From contig NW_017893384.1 of NCBI RefSeq assembly GCF_001540865.1, forward strand, positions 7,296 through 71,295: 64,000 bases of DNA, in the 5' to 3' direction. The position numbers were made by a program, and so were the translations under genes. This DNA is from Ananas comosus. Its lineage: Eukaryota > Streptophyta > Magnoliopsida > Poales > Bromeliaceae. Position 1 is the first letter of the stretch, and each line of letters opens with the position of its first letter. Shown here piece by piece: positions 45,060-57,577 of the stretch. The notes beneath the pieces are model-generated. The model was not told the origin of the DNA, ran no database searches, and saw only the letters and a list, made by a program, of their open reading frames with translations.

Positions 45060-45800
45060 TAACCTAGCCCTAGCCGCACCCCCAGCCACCTTCACCCCAC
45101 TTCCCTGCACCTGCTGCGTACGCCCAGGCCGCCGCCGACTTAGCCCCGGCCGGCCAACCGCCGCCGGAGCCACCTTCCTTCCCCCTCTCCCTCTCTTTCT
45201 CTCTCTCTCTCTCCTCTCGGGTTGTGAGGAAGCCCGAGACTGCCGCCACCTTCAGACCCTCGGCCAGGGTCGCCCCGTGCTCCGGCGAGCATCCCCGCCG
45301 AGCGCCGCCGTCGCCGAGCGCCGCCGCTGCTGCCACTGCAGCCTGCAGCCGACTTGGCCGAGCCCTGGCCGAGCAGACCGTGCGACCTCTTCCTCGCTTT
45401 GCCGCCGCCCTGGGTGACTCCCGTAGCACCTTCCCGACGTCAGGCCGCCGGCCGCCGCCGCCCCGAGCTGCCCAGAGTGCCGCCGCCGCCGCCTCGGCCA
45501 GCCCGCAGCAGCCCCAGACCCGCTCGGGCCGAGGCGAGCGTGCGACTCCACCCCAGCGTCGCCGCCGCTTGGGGCCGCACCCGAGGCGTCCCTCCGGCCT
45601 CCTGCAACCCTCCTCCGCCGTCTCGGAGCTCCCCGGCCGCCGCCGTGGCTGCAGGTGCCCGCGGAACCCGTGCCCTAGCCATGCGGGCTTGTCTTGTTCC
45701 TCCGCCGCCGCCGCCGCTTCCAGCCGCTGTCTGAGGTGAGCACCTCACTCCTCACCTCCCCCGCACCCATCCCTAGCCTCCGCGAGCGCCGCCGTGCCGC
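45060..45800 (+). other. GC-rich leader of LTR B
   Basis: CCG-rich 740-base island with a CT tract at 45180-45220, ending near CTGAG|GTGAGC (45735). Several frames stay open because of base composition. Equivalent islands occur in LTR A (40655-41490, 42490-43360), C (50100-50800) and D (54350-55260). Confidence 0.6.
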
Positions 45801-45906
45801 CGGAAGCCGGCCGGAGCAAGCTTGCTCCGGCCAAGCCCGAAATAGGGCTTAGTTAGGATGGTTTACTGTTCCGAGCTTCTCGAGCCTCCCCGATCTCTAC
45901 GGAAGG

Positions 45907-46119
45907 GAGCATGATGATCCTGGAAAGTTGTTGATCATCGTGCTCACCTTGGTTTCTGTCAGGAAGGCCCCGTTCCGCTGTTTTTGCGGTGTCGACCCTA
46001 TAGAGCCTTTTTGGCTGTTGTTCTGTGTTTGTGCATGCTTTTCCGGTGATCCGAGGCTGTTCCGATGCCTCCGGAAGTGAGCACGGTGACCGCTGGTCAG
46101 TACTGATCACGGTGCTCAC
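45907..46119 (+). other. two H3 hairpins in LTR B
   Basis: 45907-45945: arms GAGCATGATGATC / GATCATCGTGCTC. 46077-46119: arms GTGAGCAC / GTGCTCAC. Equivalents: LTR A 40519-40562 and 42358-42401, LTR C 49978-50028, LTR D 55339-55382. Confidence 0.55.
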
Positions 46120-48279
46120 CTTATTTTGGATCAGCAGTGTCCGGTTAGTCCTGTTCGGCGCGATCTCCCTTGACTGCGCGCTGTTCGCTCAACATTCGGG
46201 TTGCTCCCGCGCTTCCCACAGTGGGCCGTTGTGCTCCGGATCATGAGCACGACCTCCGGTACGTCGAGACCTATCAGTACGTGTCTCGGTGGACCTTGGA
46301 AGTTCTCGGTTTGCGTGAACGAGCCACTTGATCGCTCAAATCACATAAAATGATAGGATTTTATGTAATTTGAGGGGCTTTTATGCATTTGTGCATCGTG
46401 TGGCTACTGTGGGCAGTGCATGTGGGTGTGTGATNTGACCTCTGGACTGATTGTCCATGATCCCTTAGCCTTTGCGGAAATCGAGGAGTCGATTTCGGTG
46501 CGTTTTGCGGCGAAATTCGCCGAAAGAACGCGGTTTCGGTTCGGATTTCTTCCGACGTCGTTTGGTCGCTCTGTGAGTTCCGATGTCGAAATAGACACTT
46601 TCGGGACTTCCGGCGAGTTATGACAATCGGTACTGGAAAATCGATCTCCGTGGGTTTGGTTGTGGGTTAGATACTAACCCGGTGGACCCTCTATAGGTAC
46701 GGTTGACATTCTTTTGCAGTCAGGAGACAGACGCGACATCCTTACAGGTGGGTACTTCGATCCGACGTTGGTACAGTGGTGCACGCTTGGTGATGGTTTC
46801 TTACCCTTGCTCTTTTGTTATTATCCATGCATATGTTATATGTTGAGCTTTGCACCTCTATTGTTTACATTGCACCACGTTGTTTGATTATACTCTACTC
46901 AGACGTTTCCATGCTTAGTATCATGCGTAGGAGTATAGTCTATCTGTATGTGATACCATGTTTCCTTATTGCTCTACTTAGCTATTCTGCATATCCTGTT
47001 TCATGTTTAGAGTAGAGCGGTTTCGTGATTTCTTGTGAGATCGGTGACCTAATCGGTCGGTTCCTTGATGTCTGTCGTTTGATGACCTTTGAGGTCGGTG
47101 TACCCTGAGGGGTCAAATTGTCGGCTAGTGGCCGACGGTAGTTCTAGATTATATACTCGGATGACTTGTTGATCGATTCTTGCATATATACAGTAGTTGA
47201 CCTATTGATCAGTATCTACATACTTTTGGTAGGATGTTGAGTTGTTCCATCCCAGTTGACTTGATTAGTTAGTACTTGCATACAGTTGAGAGGATGTAGA
47301 GTCGTTCCATCCTAGTTGACCTGAGTGGTCAGTTCTTGTGCTTCTTTATAGTTGATGACCTATACGGGTTTCTTACCCTTACTCTTCTGTTGTTATTATT
47401 GTAGAGTATATATTGAACCTTGCACCTGCATTTATATCTGCACTCCTCTACTCAGTTATTTCCATGTCGATATCATGCTTAGAAGTAGAGTTGACTTATC
47501 TGTTCACTATATCTGCGATTTGGTTGGGCGGTTCCCCTATTTTGATATCTATGACCTATTCGGTCGAGTTACTACAGTTCTATCTTGACATACGTAGCCG
47601 ACTAGTTGCTGATGACCTATACGGTCGATGTGCCCTGAGGGGCTGGATTGTCGGCTAGTTGCCGATGGAAGATCTTTGAGCATACTACATTGATCGCCAC
47701 TAGAGGTACGCATTTCACGAACACCGGCGGTCTGATCCACCGCAAGAGGGTGTTCTTTTTCGGAAAAGTTGTTGGAATGCCAACCTGTGAGCCGAGGGGC
47801 TTTATTGCGAGGGTATATGCTTCTGACCCAGGGGCTTCATTGCGAGGGTCAGGTACTATGCTTCTGACCCAGGGGCTTTATTGCGAGGGTCAGGTACAGG
47901 TTGAGCAGTGTGGCATGGGCTTGAGGTCTTCGGACCAATAGGACAGCGAGATTGGGTACTTTTGAGGTTATCGTCAGTTGACGCATATGTCTATAGTAAC
48001 AGTCGTTGCATGCATATTTACAGTTCTTACTTTATAGTTGTCTTGCTACTATAGTAGATATTCATGTATGCTTTTGATTTCAGTTACAGTAGCGGTAGCC
48101 ATTATTCAGTCTAGTTCTTACTTTCTTTCAGTTTATTGCTACTGTATTCGGTTTATCTGCTCATTACCTTACATATCTCTTTCGTTTATTGTTGTTGCTG
48201 CTATATTTCCACTTACCCATATTGTTGTTTATCTCTTCCTGATCCGGTGAGTACTCCTCGCCTTCATCGGCTTGTGGTA

Positions 48280-48321
48280 CCCACTGGGAGGGGAGACATG
48301 TTTACATGTTCTCACCTCCCC
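48280..48321 (+). other. LTR hairpin H1 (LTR B)
   Basis: CCCACTGGGAGGGGAGACATG..CATGTTCTCACCTCCCC; arms GGGAGG/CCTCCC, GAGA/TCTC and CATG/CATG stack into a long stem, then CAACTATTTTTCAG. Confidence 0.65.
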
Positions 48322-48727
48322 AACTATTTTTCAGGTATCGCGGGCGGTGAGGGTTGAGACGAGACGTGAGATACGTACGTAGCGGTCGATAGAACTTCCG
48401 GCCCAGGTTATTGGTTTAGTTCCTACCTTTACTATTCTGTTGACATAGTTTAGATAGTTTACCTGGTTCAGTATTTTTATTACATTTGAATATGTGGATT
48501 TTCATGAATATAATAAAAAGGTTTTCTACCCCTCGTGGTAGCGTTTTCAAAGAATAAAGATTTCCGTGTAGGAAACAGTTTTCAAAAGGAATTTTCCGTG
48601 GATTTCTGTTTAAACATTGAATGTAAAACTGTGATGTGAATGGTGAATGAATAATTGCATAGTCGTTTCTATATTCATTTGGTTGTGGTTGTACCTGGGT
48701 TACTTCTTGTACTTGTGCGACGTCGTG

Positions 48728-48931
48728 CAAATACAGGGGAGACTCTGTCCGTGTGAACAGTGGATTTCCTGTATTTGTGGCGGATCTGGCATTTCCTGGG
48801 GTTAGGTTTTCAAAAAAAAAAAAAAAATTTTNNNNNNNNNNNNNNNNNNNNGGTTACTTCTTGTATTTGTGCGACGCCGTGCAAATACAGGGGAGACTCT
48901 GTCCGCGTGAACAGTGGATTCCCTGTATTTG
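48728..48931 (+). other. two copies of LTR-terminal hairpin H2 (LTR B)
   Basis: Each copy is 50 bases (48728-48777 and 48882-48931): CAAATACAGGG..CCTGTATTTG with inner CTCTGTCC..GAACAG. They flank the N run 48832-48851. Confidence 0.7.
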
Positions 48932-49028
48932 TAGCGGATCTTGCATTCCCTGGGGTTAGGTTTTAAAAAAAAAAAAAAAATTTTCGCAGTGTTTTTAACT
49001 TAAAGGGACCCCGGGGCGTGACAAAGGG

Positions 49029-51555
49029 TAAGAAACCATCACCGAACGTGCACCACTGTACCGACGTCGTATCGAAGTACCCACCTGTACGAATGTCGCG
49101 TCTATCTCCTAACTGCCAAAGCTCGTAAACTGGACCTACGGAGGGTTCACTGGGTTAGTATCTAACCCACAAATATAAAACACTAATACATAACCCCACA
49201 AATATATCTACAGGAATCGGTTTCCCAAAACCGATTGCCGAACTCACCGAAAGTCCCGTAAACCGCACCGGGACTCCGCCGGGACCCACGAACTGTCCCG
49301 AAACTCACCAACTCAAGATACGAGTCGCCCGCTACCACTAAACACCATTATTCATGGTTCCTGGCAGCAAACACATCGCCTTTAATCGAAACGATTATCG
49401 TCGGATAATCGTTCCGATCCAGGTTCTCGAAAGTGTCAATTTCGACATCGGAACCTACCGTCGCCCACCCGTCGTTTCTAAACCCTCAAAACAACATGGT
49501 GACCAACCAACAAGGCTCAGTGACACAACAATTGCCCACGAGGCACCGTCGGAAGAATTTCAAACAAAAACCGCGTTCCGTCGGCGGATTTCGCCGAAAA
49601 ACGCTCCGGAAATCAACAATTGATTTCCGAAAGGGCTTGGGGCCTTGGACGATCAGTCCAGAGGTTACCCCCAGCGTGCACATGCTGCCCACCGTGGCCA
49701 CAACCAACTAAAATGGATAAAGGCCCTCCCAGATACATAAAATCATATTATTTTATGTGATTTCAGGGCTTTTATGGTCCGTCTATACCAACCAGAGGTC
49801 CATCGGCCAAGCCGAGGCACCTGCTGATAGGTTTTGGCGTGCCGGAGGCCATGCTCACCTTTCGGAGCACTTTCGGCCACTGAGGCACGCGCACGAGCGA
49901 CGCAAAGATCAGCGGAACAGCGCGCACAGCGCTTAAATCGCGTCGAATACACAAACCAGGGCATGCATGACCCTAACGGAGGTGAGCACAGTGTTCAGAA
50001 CGAAATCGAGATGATCGTACTCACCTCCACAGTCATCGGGGTGCCTTCGGATCACCGAAAAGGTGACTCGATCCCCAAATAGTGTGCTAAAGTATTAAAA
50101 ATAGCCATACCAGAGCACATGGAGCTAGGGTTGGTCGCCAGCGGCCGGGCGGCGGGCGATCCGGCCGGGGTTGGGTGCAGCCAGTAGAAGGGGTCCGTGG
50201 CAGGTGCTGGCCGGCAGCGAGCGGCAACCAGTGGCGCGGCGGAGGAGATCAATTCCGCCAATAGCTCTCGGGTTCGAGGGCTCCCGGCGGCGAGGCGGCG
50301 GCCGGAGGAGCTCGGGGCGACGGCGATCCGTCCGCGGAGGCCGAGGGAAAGGCGGTGCGCCCCGTAGTGGGCGGCGGCGAGGCACGGTGGTCGTGGGGAC
50401 TCGGCCTCCGCCCGCACCAACCCAGGGCGGCCGCAGGGTGCACAAGCGGCGGTCGGCGGTCCACGGGGATGGCCGAGATGGCGAGCGGGAGGTCGCCGGA
50501 GGTGCGAGGAGGGCGACGCGGCCGGCGGGGAGTGGCGGCGGCACACGGAGGCAGAGATCACCCAGACTCGGCCTGGGTGACTGCAGTTAGCCGCAGGGAG
50601 CTAGGGTGGCTCCGGCGGCGCGCGGGGACGGCGGAGGCCGGCGGGGACGACGTCGGAGAGTGACTCTCGGCCGAGGGTGCAGGCCTGACAAGCAAGGATG
50701 GCTCCCTATGGTTGTCGGCTGAGAAGAGGGAAACCAAGGTGGAGGTTTTCACTGCCGGTAGGAATTCCGGCAGCCGGGGGCACTCGCCGGCAGCCGGGGT
50801 GAGCGCACGATAAGGGCATGGTGAAGCTGGAGTCTGTAGGGAGCGCTGCTGAGGGAGTTGGAGGCTAGGGTTAGGGTTGGACCATGAAACACTAGAACTA
50901 ACCTATATGTATAAGATGTAACTGCGCAAAGGTCCACCAAAACTTCATAATTTAAGCTGAGTCCCTGCCCATGCGTGTATTTTGTACGTACGCACCTCCA
51001 CGTCCGATCTCGCGCGATTCGGTACATAAAATGTCTCACTTTTTGCAAAATTACCTTTTTGCCATCGCCGACCTCACCTCGTTCAACGCGCGATATCCGC
51101 AGATCCGTTAGTCAGATTTGCGAACGGATCGCACCAGTACGATCAGCACAATGGAGACAGCAAACTCACCATTTTGTTTTGCCTTGATCGGTCACGGATT
51201 CGCGACGAACGACACACAAATACAAATAAAACATGTATTTTCAGATTTTCTCAAAATCCGTGCACCAAACGCAAAATCTGTCAACGCCATGGGTTCCAGA
51301 ATAGCTGAACCGGTCGAAACGAGCTATTGGATCGCTATGAACGGAGTCCGATACGCGCCAGAAGCCATCTTCACTCATTGGCTTCTTCGGAAAATCGGAG
51401 TTACTATTCACTTTAGTGATTAGTTTTTATCGCGTAACTTTTTTGTTCTCACTCGTTTTCTCCTGAAACTTGACAAATGCTTATGTAATTAAATTACACA
51501 CAAAAATATCGTCAACAGAGAGTTTAGTTACATTGTCAGAATCTCAGTCCTTACA
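49029..51555 (-). mobile_element. very long LTR C, truncated, split by LTR B
   Basis: Minus strand TGTAAGGACTGAGA start at 51555, running to 49029. It continues on the other side of LTR B through 44347-44296, where it ends abruptly beside LTR A; its 3' part with H1 and H2 is missing. It has a GC-rich leader (50100-50800), a 5' splice-like CTCTG|GTATGG near 50107 and an H3 hairpin. The junction near 44300-44312 (GTGCCAGGCTCAACAT) is also found at 44002-44017 in LTR A, suggesting a deletion at a short homology. Confidence 0.8.
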
Positions 51556-52447
51556 CTACCCAAGCCACCGAGCAAGCGCACCGCAGCCGCCGTGAACGGC
51601 TCACCTAAAGGCACGAAGAGAGAGAGGGAGAGAAAGGAGGGATGAGAGAGATAAAAAGATGAGGGTCAAATAGAGAGAAGGAAGATAGAGAGCATTGAGT
51701 GAGGGGAGAAGAGAGAGGGAGGGGGGCTAGCTGTAGAAAGTTGGGTAGAGAGAGGAGGGTTGAATAGAGAGAGAAGGAAGAGAGAGAGAGAGGATCTGAT
51801 GCGGAGAAAGAGAGATTAGCTGGAGAGGGGGGAAAAGAGAGAGTAACTGGAGAGGGGGGAAGAGAGAGAAAGGGCTTGAGGCCTCGCCACGTGGAATGGA
51901 TAAGAGGTAGAGGTGTCACGTCGGTTTTGAAGCGAGTGTCATATATATATATATATATATATAACTTAAGTCATTAATTTTTTTTTCTTCAAAAGTTTTG
52001 TATACATATAACATTATGTTACCAAAATTTAGATGATCGTGAATTAAAAAAGCTAACCAAAGTTAGCTGAGTAAAATGACTTTTTTTACTCCTTATATAT
52101 ATACTTTTTATTTTAATATTGAGTCACGTCATATTTCTCACTCTTTCCACTTTATCTATGGTAGGTGACAGCAAAACCTATGATGGTGGCAATGTTAAAG
52201 GTGAAGCCCACCTCGGTTGCAACAAAAATGAGATACCTCGCACGCACCGAGGCGAAGGCAAGGTGAGAGAAAAAAAATGATAGCTTTTTGTAGTGACAAA
52301 ATCGTAAAGACAAATTAGTCATTTTATACATCCACGTTGAAAGCTAACAGTGAATCTAACGTCGGGGATATATATGAACGAAGCAGCACTACAACAATAT
52401 TGATATTTATCAATATTTTTCTAGCAACACTTAAGCATATGCCATTA
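51556..52447. other. purine-rich tract, (TA)n, no gene
   Basis: 51610-51870 is almost pure GA on the plus strand; 51943-51962 is (TA)n; the rest is AT-rich. No element ends recognised. Confidence 0.6.
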
Positions 52448-52456
52448 TTTATTTTA

Positions 52457-53091
52457 GGCTAAATTACATAGAACTCTTCTATCAAAATTCGATTTTTCAC
52501 TTTCTCCCCATGTCATTTAAAAACCTACACTTTGCCCCATTGTAAAATGAAAAATGTTCACGGGGGGTGTGGTGTGTAAAATGACCATTTTGCCCCTCAC
52601 CATTTTCGTCTCCTCCATCATCTTCCTCAACCGCCGCCTCGATCAGCCGCGATTCACACCTTGATCGGCTGCGATTTCTCTCCATTTTCTTCTCCACCTG
52701 CTCCCCTTCTTCTCCTGCACCCTCGCCGCCCCTCGATTTCGACGACAGTAGGGAGGAAATCAATGTGGGCGTTGATGGAGAGGTAGACAAGGGCAATGAG
52801 GGCAAAGGCGAGGCGGTGGAGGAAGGCGAAGGGGATGTGGGCGAGGGCGAGGCAGTGGAGGAGGGCAAGGCGGCGATGAGGCGGCGAGCCGGAAGGAGGC
52901 GAAGCAATAGGGAAGAGGGCAAAGGGGTATTTTGGCATAAAAAATATTTTATAACAAAACCCTAACAGAACCCTAACGATAGGGGGTGAAGTGCACATTT
53001 TTTATTTTACAATAGAGCAAAGTGTAGATTTTTAAATGACGGGAAAAAGTAAAAAATCAAGTTTTAACAGGGGGTTTTCTGTAATTTAGCC
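52457..53091. mobile_element. Mutator-like element (MULE), non-autonomous, possible Pack-MULE
   Basis: Long terminal inverted repeats of about 100 bp start GGCTAAATTACA on both ends and share CATTTAAAAA.CTACACTTTG. Perfect 9-bp duplication TTTATTTTA (52448-52456, 53092-53100), diagnostic for Mutator. The ~400-bp interior is GC-rich and unlike the surroundings; it has open frames on both strands (minus 52922-52497, plus 52765-52965, Glu/Gly-rich) but no domain I recognise. It could be captured gene sequence. Confidence 0.9.
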
Positions 53092-53162
53092 TTTATTTTA
53101 TTTAGTAACACACAAATAAAAGTATTGTTGAATATATAAATTCACCAACATTATATAATAAA

Positions 53163-53190
53163 CTAGCAATTGACCCATGCGATGCATGGG
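53163..53190 (-). mobile_element. Helitron 3' terminus (hairpin + CTAG)
   Basis: Minus strand CCCATGCATCGCATGGG, a near-perfect hairpin, then TCAATTG and CTAG followed by T. The element extends to higher coordinates and is interrupted at 53462 by LTR D. No Helitron gene seen. Confidence 0.75.
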
Positions 53191-53461
53191 AGTGTTGTTA
53201 CCAACTTTTTGTTATAATTTTTAAGTAATTTATTTTAGGATAGAATAAAAAAGTGACTTAATTTTAAAAAATAACAATATGACAATTTTTTTTGTTGAAG
53301 TATCAAATAACAAAAAAAGAGTGACTAAATTTGTTTCCTTAACTTATTACTATATTATTTTGTTGAATTATCAAATCTTCTTTAAAATGCAATAAAAAAA
53401 TTATTACTGTAAAATTTTACATACCTCTCAAAATGATTGTTGAGTATTTGTAGGTGATATA

Positions 53462-56400
53462 TATAAGGACTGAGATTTTGACAGTGCAACTAAACTCTCT
53501 GTTGACGATGTTTATATGTGTAATTTAATTACATAAGCACTCGTCAAGTTTCAGGAGAAAATGAGCTAAAATGGAGAAGTTACGCGATTATTAGTTTTCA
53601 CTTAAGTGAATAGTAACTCCGATTTTTCGGAGAAGCCACGGAGTAGAGATGGCTTTCGGCGCGTATCGGACTCCGTTCATAGCCATCCAATAGCTCGTTT
53701 TGAACGGTTCAGCTATTCTGGAACCAATGGCACTGACGGATTTCAGATCCGATGCACGGTTTTCGAGAAAAAGGAGTTTTAAGAAAAGAGGGTTTCCGCT
53801 CTTTGCTATTCGTGCATTTTAAAACTCCTCGTGCTCTGTGCTTGTGACCTGGGGTTAGGTGAGAGTTGTTTCTGGTACCTACTAGTGGTAGGGAATTCAA
53901 ATACGGGTTTGAATTATAGGTTTTTGGGTTTTCACATAAGTCTAGGTGTGACTTATGGATTAATTAGAGAGCGGAGGGATTCCGTCGCGAATCTGTGACC
54001 AAATCTGACGAAACAAGATTGTAGTTTTATTACCCTCGTCGACGCTGAATGCGATGGTGCCGTCGGATCGAAAATCCGACAGACGGATCTCCGGAATTGC
54101 GAGATGTCCGCTAAGGGGTCGAATTTTGGAAAAACGGATAATCCGCGGAAAAGCGCGGCATTTTATGTACCGAATCGCAGAGATCGGAGTGGAGGTATGT
54201 AGCGCAAGTTGCTGCCCTGGCAGGGGCTGAACCTCTAAATATTTGTGTTGGAGGGGTTTTCTGCAAAATCCACTTGTATAATACATTGGTGAGTTAGTTT
54301 TTTGGCACGGAAACCCTAGATCGAGTCACTCTTCCTCCCCAGCAAACCCTAGTGACTTCAACCCATCCCTGCCTCGTCGTGCTAGCGCCTAGTCGCGCAA
54401 GCGACCCCGGCCGTGGAAAAGCCAAGGTTCCCCTCTCCTTTCCCTCGCCAGCCCTCCTCCCTACCGAGTGACCTGGAAAGCTGTCATTAACCTCCTGGAG
54501 GTTCCCTCGCAGAGACGCTCTCCGGCGTCGACCTCGGCCGTCCCTGCCATCAGCACGCCCGCCGCCGTTGCTCCTGCTTTGCGGCTAGCCCGAGCAGATC
54601 TGCCCGTGGGTGGCAGATCTCTCTCCCTGCGCCGCGTCGCTTGGGATGGCGCTGCGCCCCCCTTCCAGGCCTCCGACGATCCCTCACCGACGGTAGCCGA
54701 CGTCTTCTGCGCCGCCGGCGCGTCGGACCTTCTGCAGCACAATCTTGCTGCGGCTCGGCGTCCGAGTTCGGTAAGAGTCTTCGGGCGCGAGCATGCAGCC
54801 TTGCTCGAGGCGGCCGCCTTGCCTCCTCGCTCCGGCTTCGGGCGACTCCAGGTTTGAATGTTTCCGACGTCCCCGACCACCGCCGGGCCGCCGCCCCGAA
54901 GCTCCTGCCAAGCCGCCGCCCGAAGCTCCTGCGCGCCCAGACTTGGTGCGGGCCGAGGCTAGGCTTCCCTCAATCCTGCGCCGTCGCCGCCGCACAAGCG
55001 GGGAGCACCACCTCCCCCGGCCTCTGGCGATGGATCGCCGTCGCCCTCCCCCGACCTCCCGGCCGCCGCCGCCGGCCGCGATGCGCGAACGACATGGAAC
55101 GCGAGCAAGCAGCGGCTTGATCTCCTCCGCGCGCCACGGCCGCCTCCCGCCGCCGGCAGCAGGTGACCCGACATCCTTGGCCAGCTGCTCCATCTCCGGC
55201 CGAAGAGCTCGCCGTCCGGCCGCCGCCGCGCCCCTAGGCCTGCCCCCTGGCGGTAAGCAAGTTTTTGCTGCTTCTGTCACATTGATTCCTGCTCTATCAC
55301 TGTTCCGGCGACCCGAGGCTGTTCGATGCTCCGGGGTCGTGAGCACGGTGATTGGTCTGTCAGTCCTGATCGCGTTGCTCACCTCACACTTAGGGTCATA
55401 GAGCTCCGGATGAGTTATTACATGTGTTTTTACTTTAATGCGCGCAGTTTGACTGAATTTCGCAGTCGCTGGTGGTCCCCACAGTGGCCGAGATTTGCTC
55501 CAAAGAAAAAGGTGAGCGACGGCCTCGGCACGCAGAGACCTTCAGTAGGTGTCTGCCCGAGTTTGCGTGAATGACTCTTGTTTGTGTAGAACGGCACCAT
55601 TAAAAGCGCCGAAATCGCATGAAATAATGCGATTTCGAGGATAATCGGTGAGGATTTTATGTATTTGAGTTGTCTTGCGGCTCTGTTGGCCAGCATGATG
55701 AATGTTGGGTTGACCTCTGGACTGATTGTCAAGTCCCCGGCCTTTGCACGGCGATCGAAAATGTTATTATCCGGTGTGTTTGTCGGGCAAAACTCCGCCG
55801 GTAACGCGTTGTTTTGCGATCGAATTATTCCGACGGTGCTGTGAGTATTGCGTATCAGCTGAGCCTTATTGGCTGGTTCACCGTGCTCATTTCGACGGGT
55901 TCGGAAATGACGTAGTGGAGCGCCGGGTGGGTTCGGTGTCGAAATAGACACTTCCGGAAACCCGATCGGAATAATTATCGTACGATAATCGGTCTTACGA
56001 TGTGCAGGTATGGTGTTTGCTGCCGATGCACGATTATCTTATGTTAGTGCAGCGATGACTCTGTAGCACGAGTCGGTACGATCCGGGACAGGTTCGTGGT
56101 CCCGACGAGTCCCGGTGCGCGATTTCGGGGACTTCCGTCGCAGTGTACGATAGTTGGTATGGAGGAAACCGATCATCGTGCGGTTTGTTTGTGAGGTTGT
56201 GAGGCTAGTCGTTGTTATTTGTGGTTAGACACTAAACCAGGGGACCTCCTTAGGTTCCTCGTTGACGTTCTTCCTGCAGTCAGGAGACAGATTGCGGGCG
56301 TTGTAACAGGTGGGTCTTCGACTCCGACGTACGGATACAGTGGTGCACCCCCCGCTCTGACGTTACCTTTCACCCTTGTTGTTTATATCTTTTAACCATA

Positions 56401-57577
56401 TATATGTTAGCCTGCATACCATGCTGTTTTCCTTCATACTCCTACTTATTGTTTGCCAGGATGTAGAGTAGTCGATGTGTAGGAGTAGATAGACTTTCAT
56501 CTGTTATGATCTTGTGGACCTGGTTAGTGTTTCTTGTACTTCGATATCAGTGACCTGGTTGTCGGTCTTCTTGTGTCGGTATCTGGACTTGTTGGAGTTA
56601 CATATCCTGTATGGTACCTGGTTGGTCGAGGCGGAACCATGTTCATTACCCTTACAACGACCTGGATTGGTCGCACAGTCTTCTGTGTCGTATCTAGCAC
56701 CTGTGGTCGAGCCTTCTATCCTATACTTGTGACCTTGTTGCGTCGATTCATATCCTGTACTGCGTGACCTGGTTGAGTCGATAGTGTCATACCCTATACT
56801 TACGGACCTGGCTTGCGTCGATTGTTTCATGATCCACCATGCGGTCGATGGGCCTGGGGGGCAGGTATTGTCGGCGGTTGCCGACGGCTTGATCATTGAG
56901 CATATTGCATTGATTGGGCGCGTACTTCGTCGGCAATTTCACGAAACACTGGCGGTCTGATCCACCGCAAGGAGTGTCTCTTTTCCGGAAAAGTGGTGAT
57001 GGTGACAATCCCGTAGAGCCCTGAGGGTTAGATGCAATGTTAGCGCCGGCAGTGGTACGTCGGGATGGTGTTCCCGATGCGGACCTCCAGGGGCATTGGC
57101 TTGAGCCGTCTGCGGCCTGTTGACAGAGAGCATTGGTTGGGAATTTCAAGATTGGGGTACTTTTTGGACTTTCTTAACCGGTTGAGATAATGTTTTATGA
57201 GTAGCATTTCATTGTATGCATACTTACAGTTCTTTACTTTATAGTTGTTTGCTGCTATAGTAGAGTTCATCGATGCTTTCAGTTTCAGTTACAGTTGCGG
57301 TAGCCGTATATCAGTCAACGTCTCTTACTTTCTTTCAGTTTATTGGCTACGTATTCGGTATACTTGCTCTACTTACTTACTTGTTTGGGTTACTTCTTGT
57401 ATTTGTGTGACGCGTTGCGAATATAGGAGGACTTGTCCGTGGACACAGTGCGCAATTCCCCTGTGTTTGTGGCAGATCTAATATCTGGAGTCAGGCTTTT
57501 TCAAAAAAAAAAAAAAAAAAAATAGACGTTTTTTCCGCTGTGTTCAAATAAAAAGGGGACGCCGGGGACAGGTGACA
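53462..57577 (+). mobile_element. very long solo LTR D, 4116 bp
   Basis: TATAAGGACTGAGA (first G changed to A) to ACAGGTGACA, with perfect TSD ATATA (53457-53461, 57578-57582). GC-rich leader 54350-55260, 5' splice-like GGCG|GTAAGCAAG (55253), H3 at 55339-55382, degenerate H2 near 57415-57475. From about 56000 on, small indels are frequent relative to LTR B, and the H1 region is missing. No coding domain. Confidence 0.88.
55339..55382 (+). other. H3 hairpin (LTR D)
   Basis: GTGAGCACGGTGATTG..CTGATCGCGTTGCTCAC; outer arms pair at seven of eight positions. Confidence 0.45.

Larger units (their letters stand above)
44348..49023 (+). mobile_element. very long solo LTR B, 4676 bp
   Basis: TGTAAGGACTGAGAC...GGGGCGTGACA with perfect TSD AAGGG (44343-44347, 49024-49028), inserted into LTR C. 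Order: U3-like AT part, TATA (45023-45030), GC-rich leader 45060-45800, hairpins H3 (45907-45945, 46077-46119), single N at 46435, H1 (48280-48321), CTATTTTTCAG, then a terminal block present twice (about 48700-48831 and 48852-48980) around a 20-N gap. No coding domain. Confidence 0.9.

Noticed and set aside
45043..45748. Several overlapping 100-170 codon ORFs on both strands
   Set aside because: CCG-rich leader of LTR B; frames stay open because stop codons are rare at this base composition.
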